A stretch of 64,000 bases of DNA from Rhodospirillales bacterium (GTDB taxonomy: Bacteria > Pseudomonadota > Alphaproteobacteria > Rhodospirillales > Defluviicoccaceae). A program made the position numbers and the translations under genes. Positions 27,366-36,482 of this stretch are shown here, piece by piece. Position 1 is the first letter of the stretch, and each line of letters opens with the position of its first letter. The stretch is from positions 868,001-932,000 of the forward strand of contig JADJQT010000002.1 of NCBI GenBank assembly GCA_016712595.1, in the 5' to 3' direction. Under the pieces are notes generated by a model, which saw nothing but the letters and a program-made list of their open reading frames with translations, had not been told where the DNA came from and ran no database searches.

Positions 27366-29030
27366 GTGGCCTACGTTGACGTCCTGCCCGTGCGGCCGCC
27401 GAACGCGGTCGCGCCGGCTTCAATCGATGGCTCATATGGCCGTCTGTACGACCGTCTCGCGATCATCTGCCTTGTCGGGGTCTTCATCGCCGCTGTCTTG
27501 ACATTCGGCGATTTCGCAATCTCGACCGACGAGCAGGTTCAGCATACTTATGGTAGACTTCTTCTCGACTATTACCTTTCCGGGCTGACCGATACGCGAG
27601 TCTTCGAATATTCTAATCTCTATCTTTACGGCGGCCTGTTTGATCTGATTGCGGCAATCGTATCGGTGTTTTCACCACTTCCAGATTACGAAACCCGGCA
27701 CCTCATCTGCGCAATCATTGGGCTCTGCGGAATATTTGCCGCTTGGCGTCTCGGGCGTCTCGCAGGCGGCCCACGCGTCGGACTGTTAACCGTGGTTTTG
27801 CTCACCGTCTGCCCGGCATATTACGGCGCGATGTTCAACAATACGAAGGACGTTCCCTTTGCCGCGGGCATGACATGGCTGCTTTATTTGTCCTGCCGCC
27901 TGTTACCGGAATTGCCGCGACCTTCGTTGCGGATCGTCGTGGGGCTCGGTACTGCGGCCGGCCTCAGTCTGGGAATTCGCGTCGGCGCATTGCTGGGCGG
28001 ATTCTATCTAATTCCCGTACTCGCGCTGCATTGCCTCGACTCGGCACGACGTGTCGGCAGGCGACAGGCCATGATCGGCGCGGGCGTCATGTTGGTCCGC
28101 TTGCTTCCTGCGGTCGTGGTCGCGCTCGCGCTCATGGCGGTGTTGTGGCCCTGGTCCGTGATGGCTCCAGGCAACATCTTTACTGCCGTGCACGACCTCA
28201 CGCAGTTCGACATTCCGACCGTCCTCGCAGGCCACCTGTACAGCTCGCACGACATACCGCCCTGGTATATTCCAGCATACTTTTTGGTCAAGCTGCCCGA
28301 ATCGGTTCTTGTCGGCCTGTTGGCGAGTGTTATCGCCAGCGTCGTCTGCATATCTCGCACAGACCACTTCCTTTCCACTATCAGGTACCGCCAATGGCTG
28401 ATCATTACCTTGGCGGCAACGCTACCAGTTTTATACGCAGTTGTAACTGAACCCGCCCTTTATAATGGGCTTAGGCATTTCCTCTTTGTTGTTACGCCGA
28501 TGTGCGTGCTCGCTGCGGCTGGCCTCGATCGAATGTTCACGCTTATCCGAAGATGGCGCACCGTCTTCGGCCTCGCCTTGACCTTGTTCGCGTCCGCGGT
28601 CGTCAAGGATGTGTGGACGATGGTGGCGCTGCATCCCCATGAATACGTTTATTACAATCTTCTCGTCGGGGGTGTATCCGGCGCGAACGGCCGGTACGAA
28701 ACCGATTACTGGTCGAACTTCACCCGCGAGGCAATCGATCGATTGACCGACCGATTGGCCGCCGAGAACGGCGGGAGCCTTCCGGATCGGACGTATGATG
28801 TCGACCTGTGTACGTCGTCCTGGCCACTGACCGCCTATGCGCCGCCACAACTGCGTACCGCGGATGACTGTCAGGACGCCGATTTCTTCATTTCGACGAC
28901 CAACACCAACTGCGATCGCATCTGCAATGGTCGGACGATCATTGAGATCAAGCGCCTGGGCGTCGTTCTCGGTGTCGTCAAGGATCGTCGCTCTATCGCC
29001 GGAATGGCCGAACGAGGCGCTCAACACTGA
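27366..29030 (+). CDS. GT39/ArnT-like membrane glycosyltransferase
   Basis: Integral membrane protein of 554 residues with ten or more hydrophobic helices. The first periplasmic loop carries FAISTDEQVQHTYG, the acidic motif of the PMT/ArnT superfamily, and the second carries FNNTKDVPFAAGM. Such enzymes transfer a sugar from a polyprenyl-phosphate donor on the outer face of the membrane. A soluble C-terminal tail of about 130 residues follows the last helix. The start is a GTG at 27366 with GAGGGAAAA upstream. A polyprenyl-phosphate glycosyltransferase that could make its donor lies next to it on the other strand. Confidence 0.8.
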   Translation: MAYVDVLPVRPPNAVAPASIDGSYGRLYDRLAIICLVGVFIAAVLTFGDFAISTDEQVQHTYGRLLLDYYLSGLTDTRVFEYSNLYLYGGLFDLIAAIVSVFSPLPDYETRHLICAIIGLCGIFAAWRLGRLAGGPRVGLLTVVLLTVCPAYYGAMFNNTKDVPFAAGMTWLLYLSCRLLPELPRPSLRIVVGLGTAAGLSLGIRVGALLGGFYLIPVLALHCLDSARRVGRRQAMIGAGVMLVRLLPAVVVALALMAVLWPWSVMAPGNIFTAVHDLTQFDIPTVLAGHLYSSHDIPPWYIPAYFLVKLPESVLVGLLASVIASVVCISRTDHFLSTIRYRQWLIITLAATLPVLYAVVTEPALYNGLRHFLFVVTPMCVLAAAGLDRMFTLIRRWRTVFGLALTLFASAVVKDVWTMVALHPHEYVYYNLLVGGVSGANGRYETDYWSNFTREAIDRLTDRLAAENGGSLPDRTYDVDLCTSSWPLTAYAPPQLRTADDCQDADFFISTTNTNCDRICNGRTIIEIKRLGVVLGVVKDRRSIAGMAERGAQH

Positions 29031-29143
29031 GTGGGTCATGGCGTCAAATCGATATCGCGGCCCGCGCCGCATCTCCACCGCTCCATTTGGATGTATTTGC
29101 GCTGCGCTCCCCGATTTTTGGTGATTATGGGATTTTGTCGAAT

Positions 29144-30178
29144 CTATTCTCGCCGTTTCGTATCAGCCTTTTCGTCGCCGTCGTGTTCATTGAATCCGAC
29201 CGCATCGGCGATGACGTAAAGTGGCCTTTGCTTGACCTCGGTGAACACACGGCCGAGGTATTCGCCAATCACGCCCAGGCTGATGAGTTGCACGCCGGCA
29301 AAAAAGGTGATTGCGGTGATCAGCGAAGCATAACCGGGGACGTCTCGGCCAAAGAGCACTGTTCGCAGGACGATGAACCCGCCATAAGAGAGCGCGAATA
29401 TCGAAACAAAGCCACCGAGATAGGACCAGACGCGCAGCGGCATCATGCTGAATGCGGTGATCGCATCGATCGCGAATCGCCACAAGGCAAAGACGCTCCA
29501 ACGAGAGCCACCCAGGTTGCGCCCGCCAACTTCGAACGGAACGCCGACATGACGGAAGCCAACCCAGGCAAACAAGCCGTTGTTGAAGCGGCTACGTTCG
29601 CTGCAGGCGTTCAACGCATCAATCACGCGCCGGTCGAGCAGGCGAAAATCGCCGGCGCCGCGAGGAAGTTCCGTTTTGGCAACGACGGCGAAGATGCGAT
29701 AGAACATATTGGAAGCGAGGCGCCGGGCAGCAGACCGACGCTCCCAGTCCCTCCTGACGCCGTAGACCATTTCGTATCCCTCCCGCCATCGCGCGACGAA
29801 CAGCTCAATCGTTTCGGGAGGGTGTTGCAGGTCGGCGTCCATCAGGACCGCGACATCGCCGGCGGCGTGGAGGAGGCCGGCGGCAATGGCGACCTCTTTG
29901 CCGAAGTTGCGGCTGAGCCGCAGAATCTTTACACGCGGATCGTGTTCGCGTTCGCCGGCGAGGTGGACTAACGTTTCGTCCGAACTCCCGTCATCGATAC
30001 ACACGATCTCGGCGGGCAGTCCGACGCGATCGAGAACCGGGCGTAGCCGTGCCAGCAACGGGGCGACGTTTTCGGCTTCATTGTGCATTGGCACGATGAC
30101 GGAAAGAAGCCCGGCGTCTGGGCCTCGGCGCGGCCGAGACGGCTGTGGCGCTGCGCTCCGGATCGACGTTCCGGCCAT
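29144..30178 (-). CDS. Polyprenyl-phosphate glycosyltransferase (GtrB/DPM1-like GT2)
   Basis: GT2 enzyme of 344 residues with two C-terminal membrane helices. The catalytic domain shows LLSVIVPMHNEAENV, CIDDGSSDET, AGDVAVLMDADLQHPPE (DxD) and GAGDFRLLDRRV. The membrane segments are around residues 250-272 and 283-310, ending GVIGEYLGRVFTEVKQRP, the usual GtrB-like tail. The product should be polyprenyl-phosphate-sugar. It is convergent with the GT39-like gene, which could use that product as donor. Confidence 0.88.
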   Translation of the reverse strand: MAGTSIRSAAPQPSRPRRGPDAGLLSVIVPMHNEAENVAPLLARLRPVLDRVGLPAEIVCIDDGSSDETLVHLAGEREHDPRVKILRLSRNFGKEVAIAAGLLHAAGDVAVLMDADLQHPPETIELFVARWREGYEMVYGVRRDWERRSAARRLASNMFYRIFAVVAKTELPRGAGDFRLLDRRVIDALNACSERSRFNNGLFAWVGFRHVGVPFEVGGRNLGGSRWSVFALWRFAIDAITAFSMMPLRVWSYLGGFVSIFALSYGGFIVLRTVLFGRDVPGYASLITAITFFAGVQLISLGVIGEYLGRVFTEVKQRPLYVIADAVGFNEHDGDEKADTKRRE

Positions 30179-30247
30179 GTCAGCCCCTTTTCATACCGCA
30201 ATGCCGACCGCTCTAACCTGGGCAACAGAATCCATCGCCGCGCCGCC

Positions 30248-32086
30248 TCAGACGAAGAGGATATCATCAAGAATGGTGCCAATGGTGCCCTGATCAATGG
30301 CACTCTCGAGCCGCAGGACGTCGCCATCGCCGGCGAGGGTAAGCACCCAGGCATCGCCGTCGTGGGCTTCGCTCACCACACTGGCCGCGCCCAGCGGCAG
30401 GTCGATGACATCGCCGCCGCTGCCCCAATAACCGATGATCGTAATCGTCTCGGCAACGCCATTGTTAAGATCCCGGAGCAGGAACCAGTCGCCTCCGGCG
30501 CCGCCGAACAACTGATCGTTGCCGCCACCGCCGTCGAGCGTATCGTTGCCGGCGCCGCCGTTGAGCGTATCCGCCCCTGCGCCACCGAGCAGCGTGTCAC
30601 GGCCGTCGCCGCCGTCAAGGCTGTCGCGACCGTCACCGGCGGACATCCAGTCGTCGCCGGCACCTCCCCTCAGCGTGTCATTGCCGATGTTTCCCAGCAA
30701 CGCATCGGGACCATTGCCGCCGATCACCGAATCATTGCCCGCGCCACCGTGGATGGTATCGCCGCCGCTTCCACCTAAAATCGTATCGTATCCTGCGGCA
30801 CCGGCAAGCAGATTGGCCCCCGCGTTCCCATTCAGCGTGTTCGCCAGCGCGTTGCCGGTGCCGTCGATATCATCGCTGCCGAGCAACGTCAGATTTTCAA
30901 CATTAGCCGACAGCGAACAGGTCACAAAACTTTGGACGCTGTCGATACCTGCACCGGCACGCTCGATGATGATATCGCGTGCCGAACTGAGGAGGTAAAG
31001 GTCGTCTCCGCCAGCCCCAAACAGGGTGTTGACGCCTGTCCCGCCGTCGAGCGTATCCGCGCCGGCGCCACCGTTTAATAAATCGTCTCCCGTGCCACCC
31101 GCGAGGCTGTCGGCCCCGTTTCCACCGAAAAGCTGGTCGTTCCCGCCACCACCGTCGAGGTGATTGTTCGCGGTATTCCCGCCGATCGTATCGTCGCCGC
31201 TGCCACCGATGGCGTTTTCGATCACTGTGCCAAAGCAGATGGCAATGTTGTCGATCGCGTGCGAGCCGTCGCTGTTCAGCCCGATTGAGCTGAACCCTCC
31301 CGGACGCAGATCGACGTCCACCCAACTCGTATGCGCCGATAGATCGAACGTATCGTTGCCGCCTCCGTCCCAGATTGCGCGCGCACGAAGTTCGCCGGGA
31401 TTCGAAGTGTAAACCGTGTCACCCGAGCGTGTCGCGTAGTTCGCGCCATAAATGTACTGAATAGCCAGCACATCATAGAGCATCGGCGTGCTCGGATAGA
31501 CGTCGGCGCCGTCGCTGTCCGTGTAGGACATAAGCGTATATTGGTAGTTGTCCTCTAATGTCGGGAGCGTATCACCCCCCTCAAACGGGTGCTTTAGTCC
31601 GAGCGTGTGGCCGATTTCGTGAATCAGCGTCATATAGCTGTAACTACCAACACCATATGACCAACTATAGTCGTCGTTAAGCCAGACGTCTCCAGATTCC
31701 GCATACGATGAAGGATAGTAGCTCCAAGCATACGCATTCGAATCAATACTCGACAGGGATGAATAAGCGACACGGATATCGCCGACATTTGAGCTTGTCT
31801 CCGTCGTTTCGACGAACTTAACATTCGCCACATCGGACCAGGCCGCGAGCGCGCTACGGAACCAAGCCTGTTCTGTCGCATTGAGCGGTTGATAGCCGGA
31901 TTTGCTAGGCTCTCCGAGACCATAGCCGGACGCCCAGACAGAGGACGTCGAAGCAAAGCTATAGGAGATGGTCGCACCGACCCCGACCGACCCACCCCAC
32001 TTGTCGCCTTCGATCAACGCGTCGATCCGATAGTCTCCACTATCGCCGACTGTGGATGACGCGCTCGCCGAATTCGGAGAAACCAT
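30248..32086 (-). CDS. Serralysin-type M10 metalloprotease with RTX repeats
   Basis: Secreted zinc protease of 612 residues. The catalytic domain has HEIGHTLGLKH at about 156-166 and the Met-turn LMSYTD at about 185. The C-terminal half is a calcium-binding RTX domain with many GGxGxDxLxGG-type nonapeptides, interrupted by one spacer of about 80 residues. There is no N-terminal Sec signal, and the C-terminal end DDILFV fits type I (ABC) secretion. No type I exporter is in the window. I chose the ATG at 32086; the longer frame would need a TTG at 32158. Confidence 0.9.
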   Translation of the reverse strand: MVSPNSASASSTVGDSGDYRIDALIEGDKWGGSVGVGATISYSFASTSSVWASGYGLGEPSKSGYQPLNATEQAWFRSALAAWSDVANVKFVETTETSSNVGDIRVAYSSLSSIDSNAYAWSYYPSSYAESGDVWLNDDYSWSYGVGSYSYMTLIHEIGHTLGLKHPFEGGDTLPTLEDNYQYTLMSYTDSDGADVYPSTPMLYDVLAIQYIYGANYATRSGDTVYTSNPGELRARAIWDGGGNDTFDLSAHTSWVDVDLRPGGFSSIGLNSDGSHAIDNIAICFGTVIENAIGGSGDDTIGGNTANNHLDGGGGNDQLFGGNGADSLAGGTGDDLLNGGAGADTLDGGTGVNTLFGAGGDDLYLLSSARDIIIERAGAGIDSVQSFVTCSLSANVENLTLLGSDDIDGTGNALANTLNGNAGANLLAGAAGYDTILGGSGGDTIHGGAGNDSVIGGNGPDALLGNIGNDTLRGGAGDDWMSAGDGRDSLDGGDGRDTLLGGAGADTLNGGAGNDTLDGGGGNDQLFGGAGGDWFLLRDLNNGVAETITIIGYWGSGGDVIDLPLGAASVVSEAHDGDAWVLTLAGDGDVLRLESAIDQGTIGTILDDILFV

Positions 32087-32995
32087 TTGAAAAACTCGCT
32101 TTTTTTGTGTGGCCCGGGATGCTTTCAAGTTGATGACGCTTTTCAGGCGGCTCCTCAACCACCGGACGAAGCGGCAATGTACATTACTGCCGATTGCGCT
32201 GTGCTGTCCGTGGCACGGTTCACCTTCACGAGTCGGAGCCGGAAGAACGAAACGGAACAGTCCACGCCGACAGATCCGACTTGCCGGCGCCCGGCCGCTA
32301 AGTGAACGCGTTCGCTCCGTCCATCTGGCGTAATCGAGCGTCGCGTCACGACGGGGGGCACAAAGTCCGCGCCTGATCGATCAAGGATACAAAACAGGTT
32401 GGCACGCTGGCCATTGTGCAAACAACTTTTGCCCATTTTCTCAGAGATGAATGACTTTTTGTATTATAAGATGACGCGGAATCGCGAAATTACCCCGATA
32501 TCCCCTGGCAACCCACAGTAACTTGTTGTAAATATCTTGCAAATATATAGTATTATTGCATGTTATAAGAATATATATATTCCAAATATGCACGGAACTC
32601 ACTTCAAATAGTAATTTCGTCACCGTAATAATTGACGAAAATGAGATGGATAAAATTTCACTTGTACCGTGAAGGCCGATGGGTGACTCTGATGTACGCG
32701 CGTCGACACGGCTTTTTCGCCTCAAGGTATCATTGCGACCTTCGAGTAGAGGATCCAGCTATCCCGCGTCTTTGGATTGACCAGGATTAATCCGAAGCTA
32801 TCGTCGCCATTCGACACGCGTCGATACGGATCACCCGAAATTGGCAACGATACGATCTCTGATAGAGAGTGCTCTCCATCACAATGCGATACGCGGCGCT
32901 TGTGTATAGTGTGAAAAGTGTCGTCGCAACGCAGCTCCGAGTGGTGGTCTTGGGGCCAGCCGAGCGCACGCGGTAGGAATCGCGGGGAGGGGGTC
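32087..32995. other. Gene-free region with an AT-rich core
   Basis: No gene is supported. The stretch from about 32440 to 32720 is strikingly AT-rich compared with its surroundings (runs such as AAATATATAGTATTATTG), while both flanks are normal for the genome. It lies upstream of both the protease gene and the plus-strand glycosyltransferase, so it may hold their promoters or a site for a nucleoid protein. The open frame on the minus strand across it has no recognisable content. Confidence 0.5.
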
Positions 32996-34276
32996 GTGGG
33001 AGAACCAAAATTGTTGAGGATCAAATCCCAAGGGGTTGGGCAGCCTGAGGCGGTATTCAAGAATAGCGGCGAAATTCCGCCGAAGGTCTTGATCGTTCTC
33101 GAGGCAAGTGGCGGCGGTTCCGGCCGGCACGTGGTTGAGCTCGTCCATGGGTTAAGCAAATCCGAGTGTGAGGTCCACCTCCTTTACTCGGAACTGCGCG
33201 CAGACAAGACGTTCCGTGATTCGCTCGCAGCGCTTAAAGACGTCAAGAACGTTCACCTTCAGCAGGTGCCGATGCGTCGCGAGCCGCATTTTTCGGACAT
33301 TGCCTGCCTATGGCAGATACGGCGGTACATCGCTCGCGCCGGGGGATTCGATATCGTTCACGCGCATTCCTCGAAAGCAGGCGTGTTGGCGCGGCTGGCA
33401 ACGCTAGGAACGCAATCGACGAATGTTTATACGCCCCACGCCATGCGGACGATGGACCCGACGCTGCATCCGGCATTTCGCGAATTCTATCGTCTCATCG
33501 AGGTTGGCTTGGCGCGGGCGCACTGTGATGTCATCATCGCCGTGTCCGAGGACGAGCGGCGGCACATCATAGCGCAGGGGGTTTCGGCATCGAAGGTCAG
33601 TACCGTCGTTAACGGAATTCCTGCTGTACACGGGATCGACCGCCTCGCTGTCCGGTCGTCCCTGGGTATCGCCGCCGAGGAGCTTTGTGTCGGATTTATC
33701 GGCCGTCTGGTGCCGCAGAAGGCTCCCGAGCGGTTTGTCGCGGTCATGGAGCGAATCGTCGGGCGCTTGCCGAACGCGCGCGGAATCGTCGTCGGAACGG
33801 GCCCATTGCGAGAGCAGGTTCACGATCTGGCTCGTCGTGCCGGTGTGTACGAGCGCTTGGTCTGGGTGACCGATCGACAGGGTCCGACGGTTCTGCCAGC
33901 GTTCGACGTACTGCTGATGCCGAGCCTTTATGAAGGGATGCCTTACGTTTTGCTTGAAGCGCTCGCGGTAGGGGTACCGGTGGTCGCAACCGACGTTGGA
34001 GGCGTCGCCGAAGCGATCGAGAGCGGCGAGACGGGATTTATCGTACCGCAGGACGAATTGGATGCTCTCGTTGACGCAGTCGAGTGTCTGTTGAGCGATT
34101 CGGAGCGACGGCATAAGATGGGCGTGGAATCGCTGCGCAAAAGCGGCGAAATGAGCATTGAGCGCATGGTGGATCAGACCTTGCAGGTATATAGCAACGC
34201 TCTTCGTAACCGCTGCCTGCGTGATGCCCAAATGAACTGGACTCCGTCGACTGGTCCGCTGGACCATCGTTCTTGA
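32996..34276 (+). CDS. Glycosyltransferase family 4
   Basis: GT-B glycosyltransferase of 426 residues. The N-terminal domain begins PPKVLIVLEASGGGSGRHVVEL, trimmed here to VLIVLEASGGGSGRHV, and carries DIVHAHSSKAGVLARL and VNVYTPHAMRT-like sequence. The C-terminal domain shows GFIGRLVPQKAPE, GTGPLREQV and SLYEGMPYVLLEALAVGVPVV with the E-x7-E motif. A GTG at 32996 with a GGGGAGGGGG ribosome site is the likely start; the longer frame upstream has no similarity. It is the last gene of the polysaccharide region. Confidence 0.87.
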   Translation: MGEPKLLRIKSQGVGQPEAVFKNSGEIPPKVLIVLEASGGGSGRHVVELVHGLSKSECEVHLLYSELRADKTFRDSLAALKDVKNVHLQQVPMRREPHFSDIACLWQIRRYIARAGGFDIVHAHSSKAGVLARLATLGTQSTNVYTPHAMRTMDPTLHPAFREFYRLIEVGLARAHCDVIIAVSEDERRHIIAQGVSASKVSTVVNGIPAVHGIDRLAVRSSLGIAAEELCVGFIGRLVPQKAPERFVAVMERIVGRLPNARGIVVGTGPLREQVHDLARRAGVYERLVWVTDRQGPTVLPAFDVLLMPSLYEGMPYVLLEALAVGVPVVATDVGGVAEAIESGETGFIVPQDELDALVDAVECLLSDSERRHKMGVESLRKSGEMSIERMVDQTLQVYSNALRNRCLRDAQMNWTPSTGPLDHRS

Positions 34277-34945
34277 GTGCATATGGACGGTTTTGTTGGC
34301 GTTGACTTCACCACGCGCGGCATTTTTTGTCGTTGTTGTTGAGAGATGTCTAAGAACTATCCATCCTATCGGCGATATTGACAATTAAGGTGCCGTGACC
34401 CGCGCGTTTCCTATCGTCGTCCTCGTTTGACCGCCAACACCCGCTGAGGGGGTCAGCGATTGAAATAGACGGGTGAGGAAGCGATCGCAGCGTACCTTGC
34501 CGGCGGCAGATTTCGAGATCGGGCTCCGTGGCTGGCGCATCTCGGAAGGTATTCAGCGCTCGAACGCTGGAGCGAGGGCAGGCATTAGCCAGAACGCTTT
34601 CGTAACCTTGGCGTCGTCATCTTTGCCGACGTGGACTTCTCAGCGTCTCCCGTTTTAACCCTGAGGTCCGGCGTTCACGCCGATCACAGGGGCTGACGGT
34701 GCAAGACCCAGACTGGTCCACGCGGCGGTCCTAAAATCCTTCAGGAAAATTCATCACGCTTCTCGCGCGGCCGATGGCGCGTGAGGCGGAATTGACGAAT
34801 GATGTGACGTATGGTCGCAGGTCTTGTGGTTTCAAGACAGCGCCACCGCGTGCTATGGCTCGCCGAGCTTGCCGCCGAGGAGGACACCGAAGCAGCGAGC
34901 GAAGGCATTTCGGGCGGCATTCACCGCGACAGAAAGGGCTGAGGC
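34277..34945. other. Intergenic stretch without a recognisable gene
   Basis: Nothing here resembles a gene. The last 80 bases precede the flavin oxidoreductase and hold its ribosome site (GAAAGGGCTGAGGC). Confidence 0.4.
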
Positions 34946-36046
34946 ATGGCGCATCTCTTCGAGACCTTGAAGCTCCGGTCGATCACGGTTCCCAACCGCA
35001 TCGCCGTCTCCCCAATGTGCCAGTATTCGTGCGTGGACGGCTTGGTGAACGACTGGCATCTGGTGCACCTCGGCAGCCGGGCGGTGGGCGGTGCCGGTAT
35101 TGTCTTCGTCGAGGCCACCGCGGTGCTGCCGCAGGCACGGATCAGCCCACAGGACGTGGGGATCTGGAGTGACGCCCACGTCGCGCCCTTGGCGCGGATC
35201 ACCCACTTTATCCATGAGCAAGGCGGTCTCGCCGGCATCCAGCTGGCGCACGCAGGACGCAAAGCGAGCACCCGCAGACCGTGGGATGGTGACGGACTTG
35301 TCGATGAGCAAGATGGCGGGTGGACCGATGTCGTTGCGCCCAGTGCGCTGGCGTTCACCGACGGATATCCGATGCCCCGGGAAATGGCCGCTGACGACAT
35401 CAGCGCAGTTGTCGAGGCCTTCGGACGTGCGGCGCAACGGGCGTTCGACGCCGGTTTCGATGTCATCGAAGTTCATGCCGCCCACGGCTATCTTTTGCAC
35501 GAGTTTTTATCGCCGTTGAGCAACCGGCGAACGGACATGTACGGCGGATCGCTCGACAATCGCATGCGCTTGTCGCGAGAAATTGTGGAGACCGTCCGCC
35601 GGGTTTGGCCGGATCGGCTGCCAGTCTTCGTCCGCATATCCGCAACCGACTGGATGGATGGTGGCTGGGATGTCGAGCAATCGATCGAACTGGTGCGGCG
35701 CCTCTCGTCCCTCGGCATCGATCTGGTCGATTGCTCGTCGGGCGGGAACGTTCATAGCGCCAGCATTCCGGTCGGCCCCGGATATCAGGCGACGTTTGCC
35801 GAACAGATCCGACGCGCCACCGGCGTTTTGACGGGAGCGGTCGGCATGATCGTCGATCCCGCCCAGGCGGATCACGTCGTGCGCAGTGGCCAGGCGGACA
35901 TTGTCCTTGTAGCCCGGGAATTGCTTCGCGACCCCTACTGGCCGCTGCGCGCTGCCCGCGAACTCGGGGTCGCGATGTCCTGGCCACCACAATACCTCCG
36001 CGCTGCGCCCCACGGAAGCCCGCGGCGAAACGCCATTTCCGTCTGA
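34946..36046 (+). CDS. NADH:flavin oxidoreductase, Old Yellow Enzyme family (YqjM-like)
   Basis: FMN-dependent ene-reductase of 366 residues in the cytosol. SPMCQYSC near residue 25 includes the Cys that tunes FMN in YqjM-type enzymes. AHAGRKAS, the pair EVHAAHGYLLHEFLSPLSN (trimmed: VHAAHGYLLHEF) and YGGSLDNRMRLSREIV are family signatures, and the C-terminal GMIVDP and IVLVARELLRDPYWPLRAA are as expected. The ATG at 34946 follows GGGCTGAGGC. It stands alone between two gene-poor stretches; the physiological substrate is unknown. Confidence 0.92.
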   Translation: MAHLFETLKLRSITVPNRIAVSPMCQYSCVDGLVNDWHLVHLGSRAVGGAGIVFVEATAVLPQARISPQDVGIWSDAHVAPLARITHFIHEQGGLAGIQLAHAGRKASTRRPWDGDGLVDEQDGGWTDVVAPSALAFTDGYPMPREMAADDISAVVEAFGRAAQRAFDAGFDVIEVHAAHGYLLHEFLSPLSNRRTDMYGGSLDNRMRLSREIVETVRRVWPDRLPVFVRISATDWMDGGWDVEQSIELVRRLSSLGIDLVDCSSGGNVHSASIPVGPGYQATFAEQIRRATGVLTGAVGMIVDPAQADHVVRSGQADIVLVARELLRDPYWPLRAARELGVAMSWPPQYLRAAPHGSPRRNAISV

Positions 36047-36482
36047 GGGAAACCCGGCCGAGCCGAGCCCCGAGCGCACGTGTGGCGTGGCTCGATCATC
36101 GGGAGGAACGGCCTCTTTTGGATTTGGCGGCGCGTCCTTCGGTCTCCCGCGTTGCGGATGCCCGTGACGATTGAGCGGCCGACTTCGACAAGCTGATCTT
36201 TGGCAAACGCGATGCACTCGACAGCAGGATTGCCTTATGGCATCGCCTTTACTGTCACGGCCCCTTGCAACCTGGATCTGCGTAGTACCGGATTGTGACT
36301 CGCGCTATCGGGGAGTGTGCGACGGATTGTTATTCCATTTCCTGGTATTTATCGGCGGTAAGAGTATCATTTGTACCGTGGCGCGTAAGACTGTCACGAT
36401 ACGAATAGAAGAACACAGCGCAATCTAAGCGCGATCGTGACAGAGGCGCGACCACCGGCAGATACGGGAGGGGGCTCACGTC
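36047..36482. other. Intergenic stretch without a recognisable gene
   Basis: No supported gene. The end of the stretch holds the leader of the amylase gene (GGGAGGGGG just before 36483). Confidence 0.4.

Noticed and set aside
30480..31200. DNA repeats resembling a short-repeat array
   Set aside because: They encode the RTX nonapeptides of the protease; repeat units vary and there are no unique spacers, so this is not a CRISPR array.
32441..32725. 94-codon frame on the minus strand in the AT-rich island
   Set aside because: No ribosome site, no similarity and an amino-acid composition explained by AT-rich non-coding DNA.
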